Shown: positions 1 to 9,819, numbered from the stretch's first letter. The stretch: 64,000 nt of DNA from Spirosoma fluviale (GCA_945906795.1 CAMDRO010000001.1:1-64000), one strand, 5' to 3'. Notes: generated from the letters alone by a model not told the origin. Numbers and translations: made by a program.

Positions 1-61
1 TAGCAATGACACCCTCTAACATCGTGTCACTCATCTTGGGCATTCTTATAACTTGAGCCAT
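1..61 (-). CDS. Dihydrolipoamide acetyltransferase (E2) N-terminal lipoyl domain, partial (continues off the left edge)
   Basis: Minus-strand translation from ATG at 61: MAQVIRMPKMSDTMLEGVIA, typical of the start of pyruvate dehydrogenase E2 lipoyl domains. Confidence 0.85.
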   Translation of the reverse strand, partial: MAQVIRMPKMSDTMLEGVIA

Positions 62-134
62 CTTATTTATTTTGAATCTTAAAATTACGCTTTAAACGCT
101 TCTTTTAAAATTATTTATAAAAAAATTATTTGTC

Positions 135-1922
135 TTAATCTAATTTCAAAACAGCCATAAAGGCTTCCTGCGGAATTTCTACATTTCCTACCTGCCTCAT
201 TCTCTTTTTACCTTTCTTCTGTTTCTCGAGTAATTTGCGTTTTCTAGAAATATCACCTCCATAACATTTGGCTAATACATCTTTTCTTAATGCCTTGACT
301 GTTTCTCTGGCAATTATCTTTTGGCCTATAGCCGCTTGAATAGCTATCTCAAATTGCTGGCGGGGCAATAGTTCTCTTAATTTCTCACATAACCTTTTCC
401 CCCAATCATAGGCTTTGTCTCTGTGAACAATGGCGGATAAAGCATCCACTTTTTCCCCATTCAACATAATATCTAATTTAACCATTTCACCCGGTTCGTA
501 ACCTTTGTACTCATAGTCTAAAGATGCATACCCCCTAGAAATAGTTTTTAAACGATCAAAAAAGTCAAAAACAACTTCAGATAATGGCATGTCAAAGGTT
601 AATTCCACTCGGTCAGTCGTCAAATAAATTTGATTTTTTAATATGCCACGCTTATCCATACACAAACTCATGATGATTCCTGTGTATTCAGATTTAGTAA
701 TAATTTGCGCTTTGATATAGGGTTCTTCAATAATGTTGATCAGGTTGGGCTCCGGTAATTCGCTTGGCGCAGAAACCCACTCTGTTTCACCTGTTGTAGT
801 TAAAACTTTAAATTTAACCGAGGGAACCGTTGTAATAACGGTCATGTCAAACTCCCTCTCAAGTCTCTCCTGTACAATTTCCATATGTAACATACCCAAA
901 AATCCGCATCGAAAACCAAAACCTAATGCCATCGAAGTCTCTGGTTCCCACACTAAGGAAGCATCATTTAACTGGAGCTTTTCCATCGCATCCCTTAAAT
1001 CCTCGAATTCTGAGGTTTCAACTGGATAAATTCCAGCAAATACCATCGGTTTAACTTCTTCAAATCCTTGAATCGCTATTTTACATGGATTCGATACTTG
1101 GGTTATGGTATCACCCACTTTTACTTCCTTTGCTTCTTTAATACCCGAGATTAGGTATCCCACATCTCCGGTCTTAATGATTGATTTAGGTTCTTGCTCT
1201 AATCCTAAGGTGCCAATCTCATCCGCAAAATATTCCTTTCCTGTATTCAGGAATTTAACTCGATCCCCTTTCCTAATTTCTCCATTATACACTCTAAATA
1301 TAACTTCAATACCTCTATAGGAATTAAATGTAGAATCAAAAATAAGGGCTTGTAATGGCGCTTTTGGATCACCTTTTGGCGATGGAATTCTAGCAATGAC
1401 AGCATCTAAAATATTTTGTATTCCGATTCCTTCCTTTCCAGACGCGTGAATAATATCTTCTTTTTTACAACCTATTAAATCAATAATTTGGTCTGAAACA
1501 TCATCTGGCATCGCTCCAGGAAGATCAATTTTATTTAATACGGGTATAATTTCTAAATCGTGGTTAATGGCTAGGTATAAGTTGGAAATAGTTTGTGCCT
1601 CAATTCCTTGTGATGCATCCACAATTAACAAAGCCCCTTCGCATGCAGCTATGGATCTTGAAACTTCATAGGAAAAATCTACATGACCGGGTGTGTCAAT
1701 TAAATTTAACGTATAAATTTCACCGTCTTTCGGATATTGCATTTGAATCGCATGAGACTTGATGGTAATACCTCTTTCTCTTTCTAAATCCATGTCATCC
1801 AATAATTGATGCATCATATCCCTTTTTTGAACCGTATTGGTAAATTCAATTAACCGGTCTGCCAAAGTACTTTTACCATGATCAATGTGTGCGATGATGC
1901 AAAAATTTCGAAGGTTTTTCAT
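135..1922 (-). CDS. lepA: Elongation factor 4 (LepA GTPase)
   Basis: 595 aa; [29 protein letters not shown] and NKIDLP GTPase motifs, with a LepA C-terminus. Confidence 0.97.
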   Translation of the reverse strand: MKNLRNFCIIAHIDHGKSTLADRLIEFTNTVQKRDMMHQLLDDMDLERERGITIKSHAIQMQYPKDGEIYTLNLIDTPGHVDFSYEVSRSIAACEGALLIVDASQGIEAQTISNLYLAINHDLEIIPVLNKIDLPGAMPDDVSDQIIDLIGCKKEDIIHASGKEGIGIQNILDAVIARIPSPKGDPKAPLQALIFDSTFNSYRGIEVIFRVYNGEIRKGDRVKFLNTGKEYFADEIGTLGLEQEPKSIIKTGDVGYLISGIKEAKEVKVGDTITQVSNPCKIAIQGFEEVKPMVFAGIYPVETSEFEDLRDAMEKLQLNDASLVWEPETSMALGFGFRCGFLGMLHMEIVQERLEREFDMTVITTVPSVKFKVLTTTGETEWVSAPSELPEPNLINIIEEPYIKAQIITKSEYTGIIMSLCMDKRGILKNQIYLTTDRVELTFDMPLSEVVFDFFDRLKTISRGYASLDYEYKGYEPGEMVKLDIMLNGEKVDALSAIVHRDKAYDWGKRLCEKLRELLPRQQFEIAIQAAIGQKIIARETVKALRKDVLAKCYGGDISRKRKLLEKQKKGKKRMRQVGNVEIPQEAFMAVLKLD

Positions 1923-1970
1923 TAATATGGGTTAATATAATTTGTGTATTTAATTATAAAATGAATCTTT

Positions 1971-3260
1971 TTATGAATTCATGATGGTTTCAATTTCTTC
2001 CCAATGAATCGGAATATGATTCATCAAATTGACAGCTCCGTTGTCGGTGATCAGTAAATTATTTTCTAATCTAATTCCTAATCCTTCTTCTCGAATATAA
2101 ATTCCTGGTTCACAAGTTAAAACCATGCCAGGAGCAAATGGTTTATATTTATCCCAAACATCATGTACATCGATCCCTAAATGATGAGCCACTCCATGCA
2201 TGAAATATTTTTTAAATAATGGTTGGTTTTTATCCTGGTTTTCAACCTCCTTACGCGTAAATAAACCTAAATCAATCAGTTTACTTTCCATGTATTTTTC
2301 TACTTCCTTTTGATAATCAACCCAATAGGTTCCCGAAGTCATATGTTGGGTAGCAAAATTTAATACGTCATGCACCGCCTCATACACTTGCTTTTGTCTT
2401 TGTGTAAATCGACCATTTACAGGGATAGTTCTAGTCATGTCAGCATTATAATTGGCATAACAAGCTCCAACATCCAGTAATAACATGTCTCCATCTTTAC
2501 ATGCTAACGTGTTTTCAATATAATGTAAAACACAAGCATTGGAGCCAGAAGCTATAATAGGAGTATAGGCAAAGCCATTACTTCGATTTTTGATAAACTC
2601 ATGAATGAATTCCGCTTCAACTTCATACTCAAATACACCAGGTTTCGTGAATTTTAATATTCTTCTAAAGGCTTTCTCCGTAATATCAATGGCTTTTTGT
2701 AAGGCTTCTATTTCTATGCTTTCCTTTTGCATTCGGATAACATTCAATAAAGGAGCTAGCCTTTCGATCTTATGTAAGGGATATTTTTCCTTAATTTCTA
2801 AGTTTAATCGGTCATTTTGGGTTTCAACTTTTGAGGCATTTCGAATATGTTCATTATCGATTAAAAAGATCTGTTCTGCACTGTAAACGATGTTTTTAAG
2901 TATTGGCTCAAAATTACTAGTCCATTGAATATTTTTTATACCTGAAATATCAAAGGCTTCCTGTTTTGTAAATTTATAACCCTCCCAAATTTCAATGAGC
3001 TCTGAGGTTTCTTTGACAAAAGCCATTTCCTTATACTGTTCTTCAGGGGCATCTGGGTAAAGTACCAGTAATGTTTCTTCTTGGTCTAATCCTGTTAAAT
3101 AATACAAGTCAGAATTCTGTTTAAAACCCATCGTGCCATCTGCGTTGGTTGGCATAATATCATTCGAGCTAATGATTACTATAGACTTAGGAGGCAAAAG
3201 ATCAATTAATTTAGCCCTATTTTTTATAAATAATGTTGACGATAATTGTTCGTAGCGCAT
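1971..3260 (-). CDS. pepP: Xaa-Pro aminopeptidase (M24, aminopeptidase P type)
   Basis: 429 aa; LLDVGACYANYNADMTRTIPVNGRFT, HGVAHHLGIDVHD and EPGIYI metal-site motifs. Confidence 0.92.
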   Translation of the reverse strand: MRYEQLSSTLFIKNRAKLIDLLPPKSIVIISSNDIMPTNADGTMGFKQNSDLYYLTGLDQEETLLVLYPDAPEEQYKEMAFVKETSELIEIWEGYKFTKQEAFDISGIKNIQWTSNFEPILKNIVYSAEQIFLIDNEHIRNASKVETQNDRLNLEIKEKYPLHKIERLAPLLNVIRMQKESIEIEALQKAIDITEKAFRRILKFTKPGVFEYEVEAEFIHEFIKNRSNGFAYTPIIASGSNACVLHYIENTLACKDGDMLLLDVGACYANYNADMTRTIPVNGRFTQRQKQVYEAVHDVLNFATQHMTSGTYWVDYQKEVEKYMESKLIDLGLFTRKEVENQDKNQPLFKKYFMHGVAHHLGIDVHDVWDKYKPFAPGMVLTCEPGIYIREEGLGIRLENNLLITDNGAVNLMNHIPIHWEEIETIMNS

Positions 3261-3261
3261 A

Positions 3262-4026
3262 CTATTTTTTACATAAATATATGATTTCTTCTAATGGTAA
3301 TGCCATTTTTTTTGCTTCAGATAGGCCAATTTTTTCAACCATATTAATTTCTTCCACTTGAAATCCTGATTTTTTTAATTGGTTTCCATAATCTCTCCCA
3401 TAAATTCGTAGATGATCATCTTGCAAAAAATGCTTTTCTCGTTCTTTGGGATTGGTTATGCTGGCATCCTCATAGGTCGTTTCTAGGTCATATCTTTGTG
3501 GACTTTGGCAAAGAGCAAATCCGTCTTTTTTAAGCACACGCCTTATTTCTTGCATGCATTGTACGTCATCTTGTACATGTTCCAAAACATGATTGCAAAA
3601 TACTACATCGAATGTGTTGTCTTCAATAGGTATATGATGAAGATCCATTTTAACCTTTGCTAAAGGAGATTCAATATCAGCTGTAATATAATTTTCACCT
3701 AAATATTTTTCAAATCTTTCTATAAAGCAATATTCAGGAGCCAAATGTAATACTTTAGGTTTGCTAGTGTAAAAATTGGTCTCAATTTTTAAAAATAAAT
3801 GCATTAATCTATGCCTTTCTAAACTTAAACATGATGGGCACAAAGCATTTTCCCTAGGAAACATTCTACCATAGGGCAAAAACTTACTAAAAGATTTATG
3901 GCAAATTGGGCAATGAACTTGATCGCCTCGTAAAACCAAACTATATAGCTTGATTAATTTATGAGCAAATAATTGAATGAATTTTCGTGGGATATTTCTT
4001 AAAACCCAACTAATTAAGTATTTCAT
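3262..4026 (-). CDS. Class I SAM-dependent methyltransferase with N-terminal Cys-rich (CPIC...CPSC) segment
   Basis: 254 aa; VVFCNHVLEHVQDDVQCMQEIRRVLKKDG methyltransferase-11-like motif; two CxxC pairs. Confidence 0.8.
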   Translation of the reverse strand: MKYLISWVLRNIPRKFIQLFAHKLIKLYSLVLRGDQVHCPICHKSFSKFLPYGRMFPRENALCPSCLSLERHRLMHLFLKIETNFYTSKPKVLHLAPEYCFIERFEKYLGENYITADIESPLAKVKMDLHHIPIEDNTFDVVFCNHVLEHVQDDVQCMQEIRRVLKKDGFALCQSPQRYDLETTYEDASITNPKEREKHFLQDDHLRIYGRDYGNQLKKSGFQVEEINMVEKIGLSEAKKMALPLEEIIYLCKK

Positions 4027-4037
4027 ATAACAAAAAA

Positions 4038-4069
4038 AAGGAAGGTTTTTCGATAAAAAAACCTTCCTT
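4038..4069 (-). terminator. Intrinsic terminator downstream of the DUF1080 gene
   Basis: 13-bp inverted repeat AAGGAAGGTTTTT / AAAAACCTTCCTT, followed on the minus strand by a U-rich tract. Confidence 0.75.
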
Positions 4070-4089
4070 AATTAAAATTTAGATCTTTT

Positions 4090-4851
4090 TTACATTTCTC
4101 GAATCCATATATTTCGAAAACTTACTTGATTACCATGATCCTGTAAGCTTATTGGTCCGGGTCCATGTACTGGGTTTTTGGGTTGGCCTATATACTCCGT
4201 TGTTCCTTGGATTTTAGTGTGATTTTGAACAACAACCCCATTATGAATAACGGTTACATAAGCTGGCGTGTCAATTCCTCCATTGATCGTAAATTTAGGA
4301 GCTGTATAAATTATATCATACGTGTTCCATTCTCCCATCTTAGAAGTGACATTGACTAATGGCGCGCTTTGCTTATAAATACTTCCAGCTTGTCCATTGC
4401 GATAAGTTCTGTTCTGATATGAATTCATTACTTGAACTTCATACATTCCTTGCATGAAAACACCACTATTTCCCTTTCCTTGACTTTTTTTAGTATCAGG
4501 TTCCATAGGTGATCTCCATTCAATATGTAATTGATAGTTTTCAAATTTTTGCTTGGTCGAGATATTACCTGTTTTGCCAACCACCGTCAATGACTTTTCT
4601 GATGGATCTACCTTCCACAAAGCAGGGGAACCATCTTTTGCTGATTCCCAATTATTTAAATCTTTTCCTTCAAATAAGATGATCGCATCCGAAGGAGTTA
4701 TTCCAGGTGTAATTACCTTTACTTCTGGATCCCAATATTCAGTGATTTCAGGATTTGTTGGATTAACAACTGCGTGCCTATGATCTTGCGCATTAACTTT
4801 AAACACTAAAGTAAAAACCGCAATGGCCAAAATTGATAATGATTTTTTCAT
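4090..4851 (-). CDS. Secreted DUF1080 (3-keto-disaccharide hydrolase-like) protein
   Basis: 253 aa; signal peptide; IILFEGKDLNNWES, GNSGVFMQGMYEVQVMNS and VSFRNIWIREM typical of the DUF1080 family. Confidence 0.85.
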   Translation of the reverse strand: MKKSLSILAIAVFTLVFKVNAQDHRHAVVNPTNPEITEYWDPEVKVITPGITPSDAIILFEGKDLNNWESAKDGSPALWKVDPSEKSLTVVGKTGNISTKQKFENYQLHIEWRSPMEPDTKKSQGKGNSGVFMQGMYEVQVMNSYQNRTYRNGQAGSIYKQSAPLVNVTSKMGEWNTYDIIYTAPKFTINGGIDTPAYVTVIHNGVVVQNHTKIQGTTEYIGQPKNPVHGPGPISLQDHGNQVSFRNIWIREM

Positions 4852-4876
4852 ATTTTTATAGGTTTTAGATAAAAAA

Positions 4877-4896
4877 AAACCGGTAAAAACCGGTTT
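4877..4896 (-). terminator. Intrinsic terminator downstream of the 47-aa small ORF
   Basis: AAACCGGT-AAAA-ACCGGTTT stem-loop; A9 on the plus strand gives a U-tract on the minus strand. Confidence 0.75.
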
Positions 4897-4915
4897 AAAT
4901 ATAAAGATATAAAAA

Positions 4916-5059
4916 TTACTTATTAAAAGTAGCTTTGATTTCTTCTACATCTACCAATTTGATAATTGGTCTACGTTTTAAAATTTTGATAGCGGCTACC
5001 TTATTGTTTGCTACTGCCTTATTTCTTCTGTCTTTACGTTTTAATCTTGTTACAGCCAT
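4916..5059 (-). CDS. Small basic protein, 47 aa (not in the supplied ORF track)
   Basis: Read from sequence: MAVTRLKRKDRRNKAVANNKVAAIKILKRRPIIKLVDVEEIKATFNK; ATG start, TAA stop and a terminator directly downstream. Confidence 0.75.
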   Translation of the reverse strand: MAVTRLKRKDRRNKAVANNKVAAIKILKRRPIIKLVDVEEIKATFNK

Positions 5060-5128
5060 GTCTTTAAAATTTGGTATGCAAAAATAGCTATTCTAGGTTA
5101 TTTATCAAAAATATTACGCATAATTAAT

Positions 5129-5136
5129 TAATTTTG
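5129..5136 (+). promoter_or_regulatory. Candidate Bacteroidota -7 element upstream of hisS
   Basis: TAATTTTG matches TAnnTTTG just before the hisS start; no clear -33 TTG seen. Confidence 0.35.
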
Positions 5137-5146
5137 TTTTTTATAT

Positions 5147-6496
5147 ATGATGCAAAAGCCAAGCAACGCAAGAGGAACTAGAGATTTTGGGCCAAAAGAA
5201 ATGGTCAAAAGGAATTATGTTTTTTCAATAATCAAAAAACATTTTGAACGATTTGGTTTTCAAAATATTGAAACTCCATCGATAGAAAATTTAGCCACTT
5301 TAATGGGTAAATATGGCGATGAAGGTGATCAGTTACTTTTTAAAATTTTAAATTCGGGTGATTTTCTAAAAGATATTTCCTCAAATGATCTAACATCTGG
5401 GTATAAAATTCTTTCACAAAAGATTGTTGAAAAGGGTTTAAGATATGATCTAACGGTACCTTTTGCTCGTTTTGTTTCCATGAACAGAAGTGAATTACCA
5501 TTTCCATTTAAACGATATCAAATACAACCTGTTTGGCGAGCAGATAGGCCTCAAAAAGGTCGATATAGAGAATTTTATCAATGCGATGCCGATATTATTG
5601 GATCAGATTCTTTAGTCAATGAAGCGGAATTAATTTCTCTATTTCAAGCTATTTTTTCGGAATTAAACTTAAACGTCCAATTATTAATTAATTCCAGAAA
5701 AGTATTAACAGGATTGGTTGATGCGTTAGGGATGATCGATAAGTTTACTTCATTTGCAATCGCCTTAGATAAATTAGATAAAGTAGGTTGGGATATTGTT
5801 AAAAACGAATTATCTGAACAAGGATTTGAAATTGAAAAACTTAATATATTAAAAGGTATCCTTGAGTTTGAAGGATCGAATGATCAAAAAATTGCAAATT
5901 TAAAATCATTTTTAACTGATTCTGAGATTGGCTTAGCCGGATTAAAAGAAATAGAGGACGTTCTTTCCTTTTCTGCAGACCAAACTAATATTAATTTTGA
6001 CGTCAAATTAGCACGGGGATTGTCCTATTACACGGGACTTATTTTTGAAGGTAAAGCAGTAGATCTTGCCTTTGGAAGTATCGTTGGCGGTGGGCGTTAT
6101 GATAATTTAACGAGTTCATTTGGTTTACCGAACATGTCAGGCGTTGGAATATCTTTTGGTATTGAAAGGATCATTGACGTCATGGACACTTTGGAATTAT
6201 TACCTGCGGTTGATTCTAGTGCTTGCAAAGTTTTGTTCACTTATTTTGATCCTAAAGGCCAAATAAAATGTTTAAGTTTAGCAAATTCATTGCGTGCTAA
6301 TGGAATTTCATGTGAGGTTTACCCAGACATAACGAAAATCAAAAAATCATTTGAATACGCAGATAAAAAAGGTATTAAGTTTGTCGCTGTAATCGGCTCT
6401 GAAGAAATTAAATCAGGTTTAATTTCGCTTAAGGATATGATTAATGGAAGCCAAGAAGAACTTTCTTTGCTTCAATTAACGGAAAAGTTATCTTAA
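5147..6496 (+). CDS. hisS: Histidine--tRNA ligase
   Basis: 449 aa; [43 protein letters not shown] and GGGRYDNL motifs. Confidence 0.96.
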   Translation: MMQKPSNARGTRDFGPKEMVKRNYVFSIIKKHFERFGFQNIETPSIENLATLMGKYGDEGDQLLFKILNSGDFLKDISSNDLTSGYKILSQKIVEKGLRYDLTVPFARFVSMNRSELPFPFKRYQIQPVWRADRPQKGRYREFYQCDADIIGSDSLVNEAELISLFQAIFSELNLNVQLLINSRKVLTGLVDALGMIDKFTSFAIALDKLDKVGWDIVKNELSEQGFEIEKLNILKGILEFEGSNDQKIANLKSFLTDSEIGLAGLKEIEDVLSFSADQTNINFDVKLARGLSYYTGLIFEGKAVDLAFGSIVGGGRYDNLTSSFGLPNMSGVGISFGIERIIDVMDTLELLPAVDSSACKVLFTYFDPKGQIKCLSLANSLRANGISCEVYPDITKIKKSFEYADKKGIKFVAVIGSEEIKSGLISLKDMINGSQEELSLLQLTEKLS

Positions 6497-8142
6497 GACC
6501 TCCACGCTTTAAATTTGTTGATTAACCCATTGGTCGAGCTATCATGAGAATTGATTATTTGATCGCTTTCTAATTCGGGTAATATGGAATTGGCTAATTG
6601 CTTTCCTAATTCTACTCCCCATTGATCATAACTGAATATATTCCAAATAATTCCTTGTACAAATATCTTATGCTCGTACATAGCAATTAATGAGCCTAAA
6701 GTTTTAGGCGTAATTTGTTTTACAAGGATGGAGTTGGTTGGCCTGTTGCCCTCAAAAACTTTGAATGGGCTAAGTTTATTTATTTGATCAATGGATAAAC
6801 CTGCTTTTTGTAACTCCAAATCCACTTCGTCTTTTGTTTTTCCATTCATTAACGCCTCCGTTTGAGCGAAAAAATTAGACATTAATAAAGTGTGGTGATT
6901 CCCAATTTTATTGTGTGTATTGGCTGGGGCAATGAAATCAGCAGGGATCAATTGGGTTCCCTGGTGTATTAATTGATAAAACGCATGTTGGCCATTTGTT
7001 CCCGGTTCACCCCAAATTACAGGACCTGTAGGATAGCTAACTCGATTTCCATTACGGTCGACCGATTTGCCATTTGATTCCATATCTCCTTGTTGGAAAT
7101 AAGCAGCAAAACGATGCATATATTGATCATATGGCAAAATAGCATGCGTATTGGCATTAAAGAATTGAGTATACCAAACTCCTAATAAGGCTAATATAAC
7201 GGGAATATTAGTTTCATAAGCCTCATTCGCGAAATGTACGTCCATCTCATTAGCCCCTAATAACAAGAGCTCAAAATTTTCAAATCCAATACTTAATGCA
7301 ATCGACAGTCCAATCGCAGACCACAGTGAGTAACGTCCACCGACCCAATCCCAAAATACAAACATATTTTGAGCGTCAATACCAAACTTTTCGACTTCGT
7401 TTTTATTGGTCGACATCGCCACAAAATGCTTAGAAACATACTCCATTTCTTTTGCATCAGCTAAAAACCAATTTCTTGCAGAAAAGGCATTCGCCATCGT
7501 TTCTTGCGTGGTAAATGTCTTTGAAGCAATTAAAAATAAAGTCGTTTCTGGGTCTAGTTTTTTTAATGTTTCTGATATATGTGTTCCATCTACGTTACTT
7601 ACAAAATGTATATTTAAATGATTCTTATATGCTTTCAACGCTTCTGTGACCATCACTGGGCCTAAATCTGAGCCGCCTATTCCAATATTAACTACATCGG
7701 TAATGGACTGGCCCGTATAGCCTTTCCATTGACCTTGAATAACTTGGTCACAAAAAGTCTTCATTTGGTTTTTTACCAATTGAATATCGAGCATGATATT
7801 TTTACCGCCAATGATAATTTCAGAATTTTTTTTAGCTCTTAAGGCTGTATGTAGAACAGATCTGTTTTCTGTAACATTGATAATATCACCTGAAAATTGA
7901 GCATTAATGGCTGATTTTAAACCGGTTTGATGGGCTAATTCAATCAAATTGTTGAATGCTTGTCGGTCCAATAAGTTTTTAGAATAATCGAAAAATAGAT
8001 CGTTAAACTCTAGACTGAATTCGTTTTGTCTTTGTTCGTTTGCATCAAATAAGCTTTTGATGCTCGACTTCTTAAGCCGATTAAAGTCATTTTTTAAATT
8101 AGTAAAGGCTAGCGTTTCAGTAAAATCTTGGTTGGTAAGCAT
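6493..8142 (-). CDS. pgi: Glucose-6-phosphate isomerase
   Basis: 549 aa; [47 protein letters not shown] and [18 protein letters not shown] motifs. Confidence 0.97.
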   Translation of the reverse strand: MLTNQDFTETLAFTNLKNDFNRLKKSSIKSLFDANEQRQNEFSLEFNDLFFDYSKNLLDRQAFNNLIELAHQTGLKSAINAQFSGDIINVTENRSVLHTALRAKKNSEIIIGGKNIMLDIQLVKNQMKTFCDQVIQGQWKGYTGQSITDVVNIGIGGSDLGPVMVTEALKAYKNHLNIHFVSNVDGTHISETLKKLDPETTLFLIASKTFTTQETMANAFSARNWFLADAKEMEYVSKHFVAMSTNKNEVEKFGIDAQNMFVFWDWVGGRYSLWSAIGLSIALSIGFENFELLLLGANEMDVHFANEAYETNIPVILALLGVWYTQFFNANTHAILPYDQYMHRFAAYFQQGDMESNGKSVDRNGNRVSYPTGPVIWGEPGTNGQHAFYQLIHQGTQLIPADFIAPANTHNKIGNHHTLLMSNFFAQTEALMNGKTKDEVDLELQKAGLSIDQINKLSPFKVFEGNRPTNSILVKQITPKTLGSLIAMYEHKIFVQGIIWNIFSYDQWGVELGKQLANSILPELESDQIINSHDSSTNGLINKFKAWRS

Positions 8143-8264
8143 AATAAAATGATTGTTTTTAACAGATAGGCGAAATTAAGGAATTTTAATGGATTGAATA
8201 CATAAAAAAAAGGCGAAGGACATTTTAGCCAAATTCTCCTTTTAAATATTAGAATTTATTTAGA

Positions 8265-8900
8265 TTATAAATTCGGTTGAGGTGTTTTTCTCAAATATGG
8301 TTTAATACTTGTAAATCCCTTTGGAAATTTGGTCACAGCATCAGCATCTGATACAGCAGGGATAATAATAACATCTTCTCCATGGACCCAATCTGCCGGC
8401 GTTGCCACTTGGTAATTAGCCGTTAATTGCAATGAGTCAATCACACGTAATATTTCTGTGAAATTTCTTCCTGTAGAAGCGGGATAGGTTAATGTTAATT
8501 TTATTTTTTTATCTGGCCCTATGATAAAGACGGATCTTACCGTTGCTTTTTCAGAAGCATTTGGGTGGATCATATCGTAAAGCAATGCTACTGTTTTTTC
8601 AGGATCTGCAATAATTGGGAAATTCATTTGTACTGAATTAACCTCCTCAATATCAGGTACCCATTTGTTATGAGATTCTAGAGAATCCACAGAAATAGCT
8701 ATGGCTTTTACGCCTCTTTTAGTAAATTCTCCGTTAAGAAAGGCAGTTTTCCCTAATTCAGTCGTACATACAGGCGTAAAATCAGCAGGGTGACTGAAAA
8801 ATAATGCCCATGAATCTCCGATCCATTCATGGAAGGATATGTGCCCTAAAGTTGATTCCGCTTGGAAATCGGGTGCGATGTCACCTAAACGTAAGCTCAT
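8265..8900 (-). CDS. Peroxiredoxin (1-Cys / Prx6-like)
   Basis: 211 aa; HPADFTPVCTTELG active-site motif and Prx6-like C-terminal extension. Confidence 0.92.
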   Translation of the reverse strand: MSLRLGDIAPDFQAESTLGHISFHEWIGDSWALFFSHPADFTPVCTTELGKTAFLNGEFTKRGVKAIAISVDSLESHNKWVPDIEEVNSVQMNFPIIADPEKTVALLYDMIHPNASEKATVRSVFIIGPDKKIKLTLTYPASTGRNFTEILRVIDSLQLTANYQVATPADWVHGEDVIIIPAVSDADAVTKFPKGFTSIKPYLRKTPQPNL

Positions 8901-8961
8901 ATTGATTTTGTATAAATGTATATTTTTTCTCTACCAAATTTATAGACTTTTATCTAAATAA

Positions 8962-8990
8962 AAAAGCAATCCTAAAATAGGATTGCTTTT
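8962..8990 (-). terminator. Intrinsic terminator of the tRNA-like RNA gene
   Basis: 13-bp perfect stem AAAAGCAATCCTA / TAGGATTGCTTTT with 3-nt loop and U-tract on the minus strand. It lies between the RNA (ends 9024) and the peroxiredoxin start (8900). Confidence 0.85.
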
Positions 8991-9023
8991 AACATTACAC
9001 TTCATCAACAAACTAAAAACGAA

Positions 9024-9169
9024 TGGCTGTAGGAGAAGGATTCGAACCTCCAAGATGTGGTTAGCCACGACACAGAACTAACTTAGTGGTCAACCCGTTA
9101 TGCCGCGTTTATCCCAGAATCACCACCCCCGAGACAGGAGGGCACGTCTGCCAATTTCATCACCCTACA
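9024..9169 (-). ncRNA. tRNA-like RNA with a 74-nt insert in the variable region (apparent anticodon GUC, encoded CCA)
   Basis: Minus strand: acceptor UGUAGGG/UCCUACA; D-arm AUG-AAAUUGGCAGA-CGU; anticodon arm CCCUC-CUGUCUC-GGGGG; T-arm GGAGG-UUCGAAU-CCUUC; G discriminator; genome-encoded CCA. An intrinsic terminator follows. Confidence 0.8.
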
Positions 9170-9180
9170 ATAAAATTAAC

Positions 9181-9188
9181 TACCTTTG
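9181..9188 (+). promoter_or_regulatory. Candidate Bacteroidota -7 element for the Lrp-family gene
   Basis: TACCTTTG is an exact match to TAnnTTTG, in the divergent spacer between the tRNA-like RNA and the regulator. Confidence 0.35.
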
Positions 9189-9303
9189 TAATTAATATGT
9201 TAACAAATATAATGTGCTAAAGTATAAATTCAAAATTATTTAATGAAATTGTCTTTTTTTTATAAATATTTCAACAAATACACCATTTAATTTTAATTTA
9301 TTC

Positions 9304-9768
9304 ATGGATCGTAAGCAAGAACTTGACCCACTTGATTTTAAAATATTGAAAATTTTAGTATCAGATGCTAATTTGCCTTTTACCGAAATAGGTAATCGGC
9401 TAGAGGTATCAGGCGGTACTGTTCATGTACGTATGAAAAAAATGCAAACCTTAGGTATCGTTAAAGGTTCTCAATTACTGATCGATTACTCTAAGATAGG
9501 TTGGGATATATGTGCTTTTCTTGGCATTTATTTAGATAAAAGCAGTTTGTATGCTGATGTGGCTAAACAACTAGAAGAAATACCCGAAGTGGTTAATATT
9601 CATTATACGACTGGGATTTATTCTATATTTGCTAAAATTATATGTAGAGATACACAGCACCTCAGAGAAGTTTTACATGATAAAATTCAAAAAGTTAATG
9701 GTATCCAAAGGACTGAAACATTTATTTCCTTAGAAGAAAGTTTGATCAGAAATACACCATTATTTTAG
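9304..9768 (+). CDS. Lrp/AsnC family transcriptional regulator
   Basis: 154 aa; LDFKILKILVSDANLPFTEIGNRLEVSGGTVHVRMKKM winged HTH plus RAM-like domain. Confidence 0.92.
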   Translation: MDRKQELDPLDFKILKILVSDANLPFTEIGNRLEVSGGTVHVRMKKMQTLGIVKGSQLLIDYSKIGWDICAFLGIYLDKSSLYADVAKQLEEIPEVVNIHYTTGIYSIFAKIICRDTQHLREVLHDKIQKVNGIQRTETFISLEESLIRNTPLF

Positions 9769-9819
9769 TTTATTTATATCCATTCTAAACTATTGGCAAA
9801 ATCTTTAAAATTCATTTTG

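Noticed and set aside
733-1320. Plus-strand ORFs 733..1029 and 1105..1320
   Set aside because: Antisense to lepA, no recognisable domain, typical shadow ORFs.
2605-2886. Plus-strand ORF of 93 aa
   Set aside because: Antisense shadow inside the aminopeptidase P gene.
4165-4783. Plus-strand ORFs 4165..4359 and 4553..4783
   Set aside because: Antisense to the DUF1080 gene; no independent support.
7406-7621. Plus-strand ORF inside pgi
   Set aside because: Shadow ORF of a clearly conserved gene.
9024-9169. tmRNA (ssrA) interpretation of the tRNA-like RNA
   Set aside because: Only 146 nt, has an anticodon arm, no tag-peptide ORF, and lacks the GGGG...CCACCA-type ends and alanine signature.
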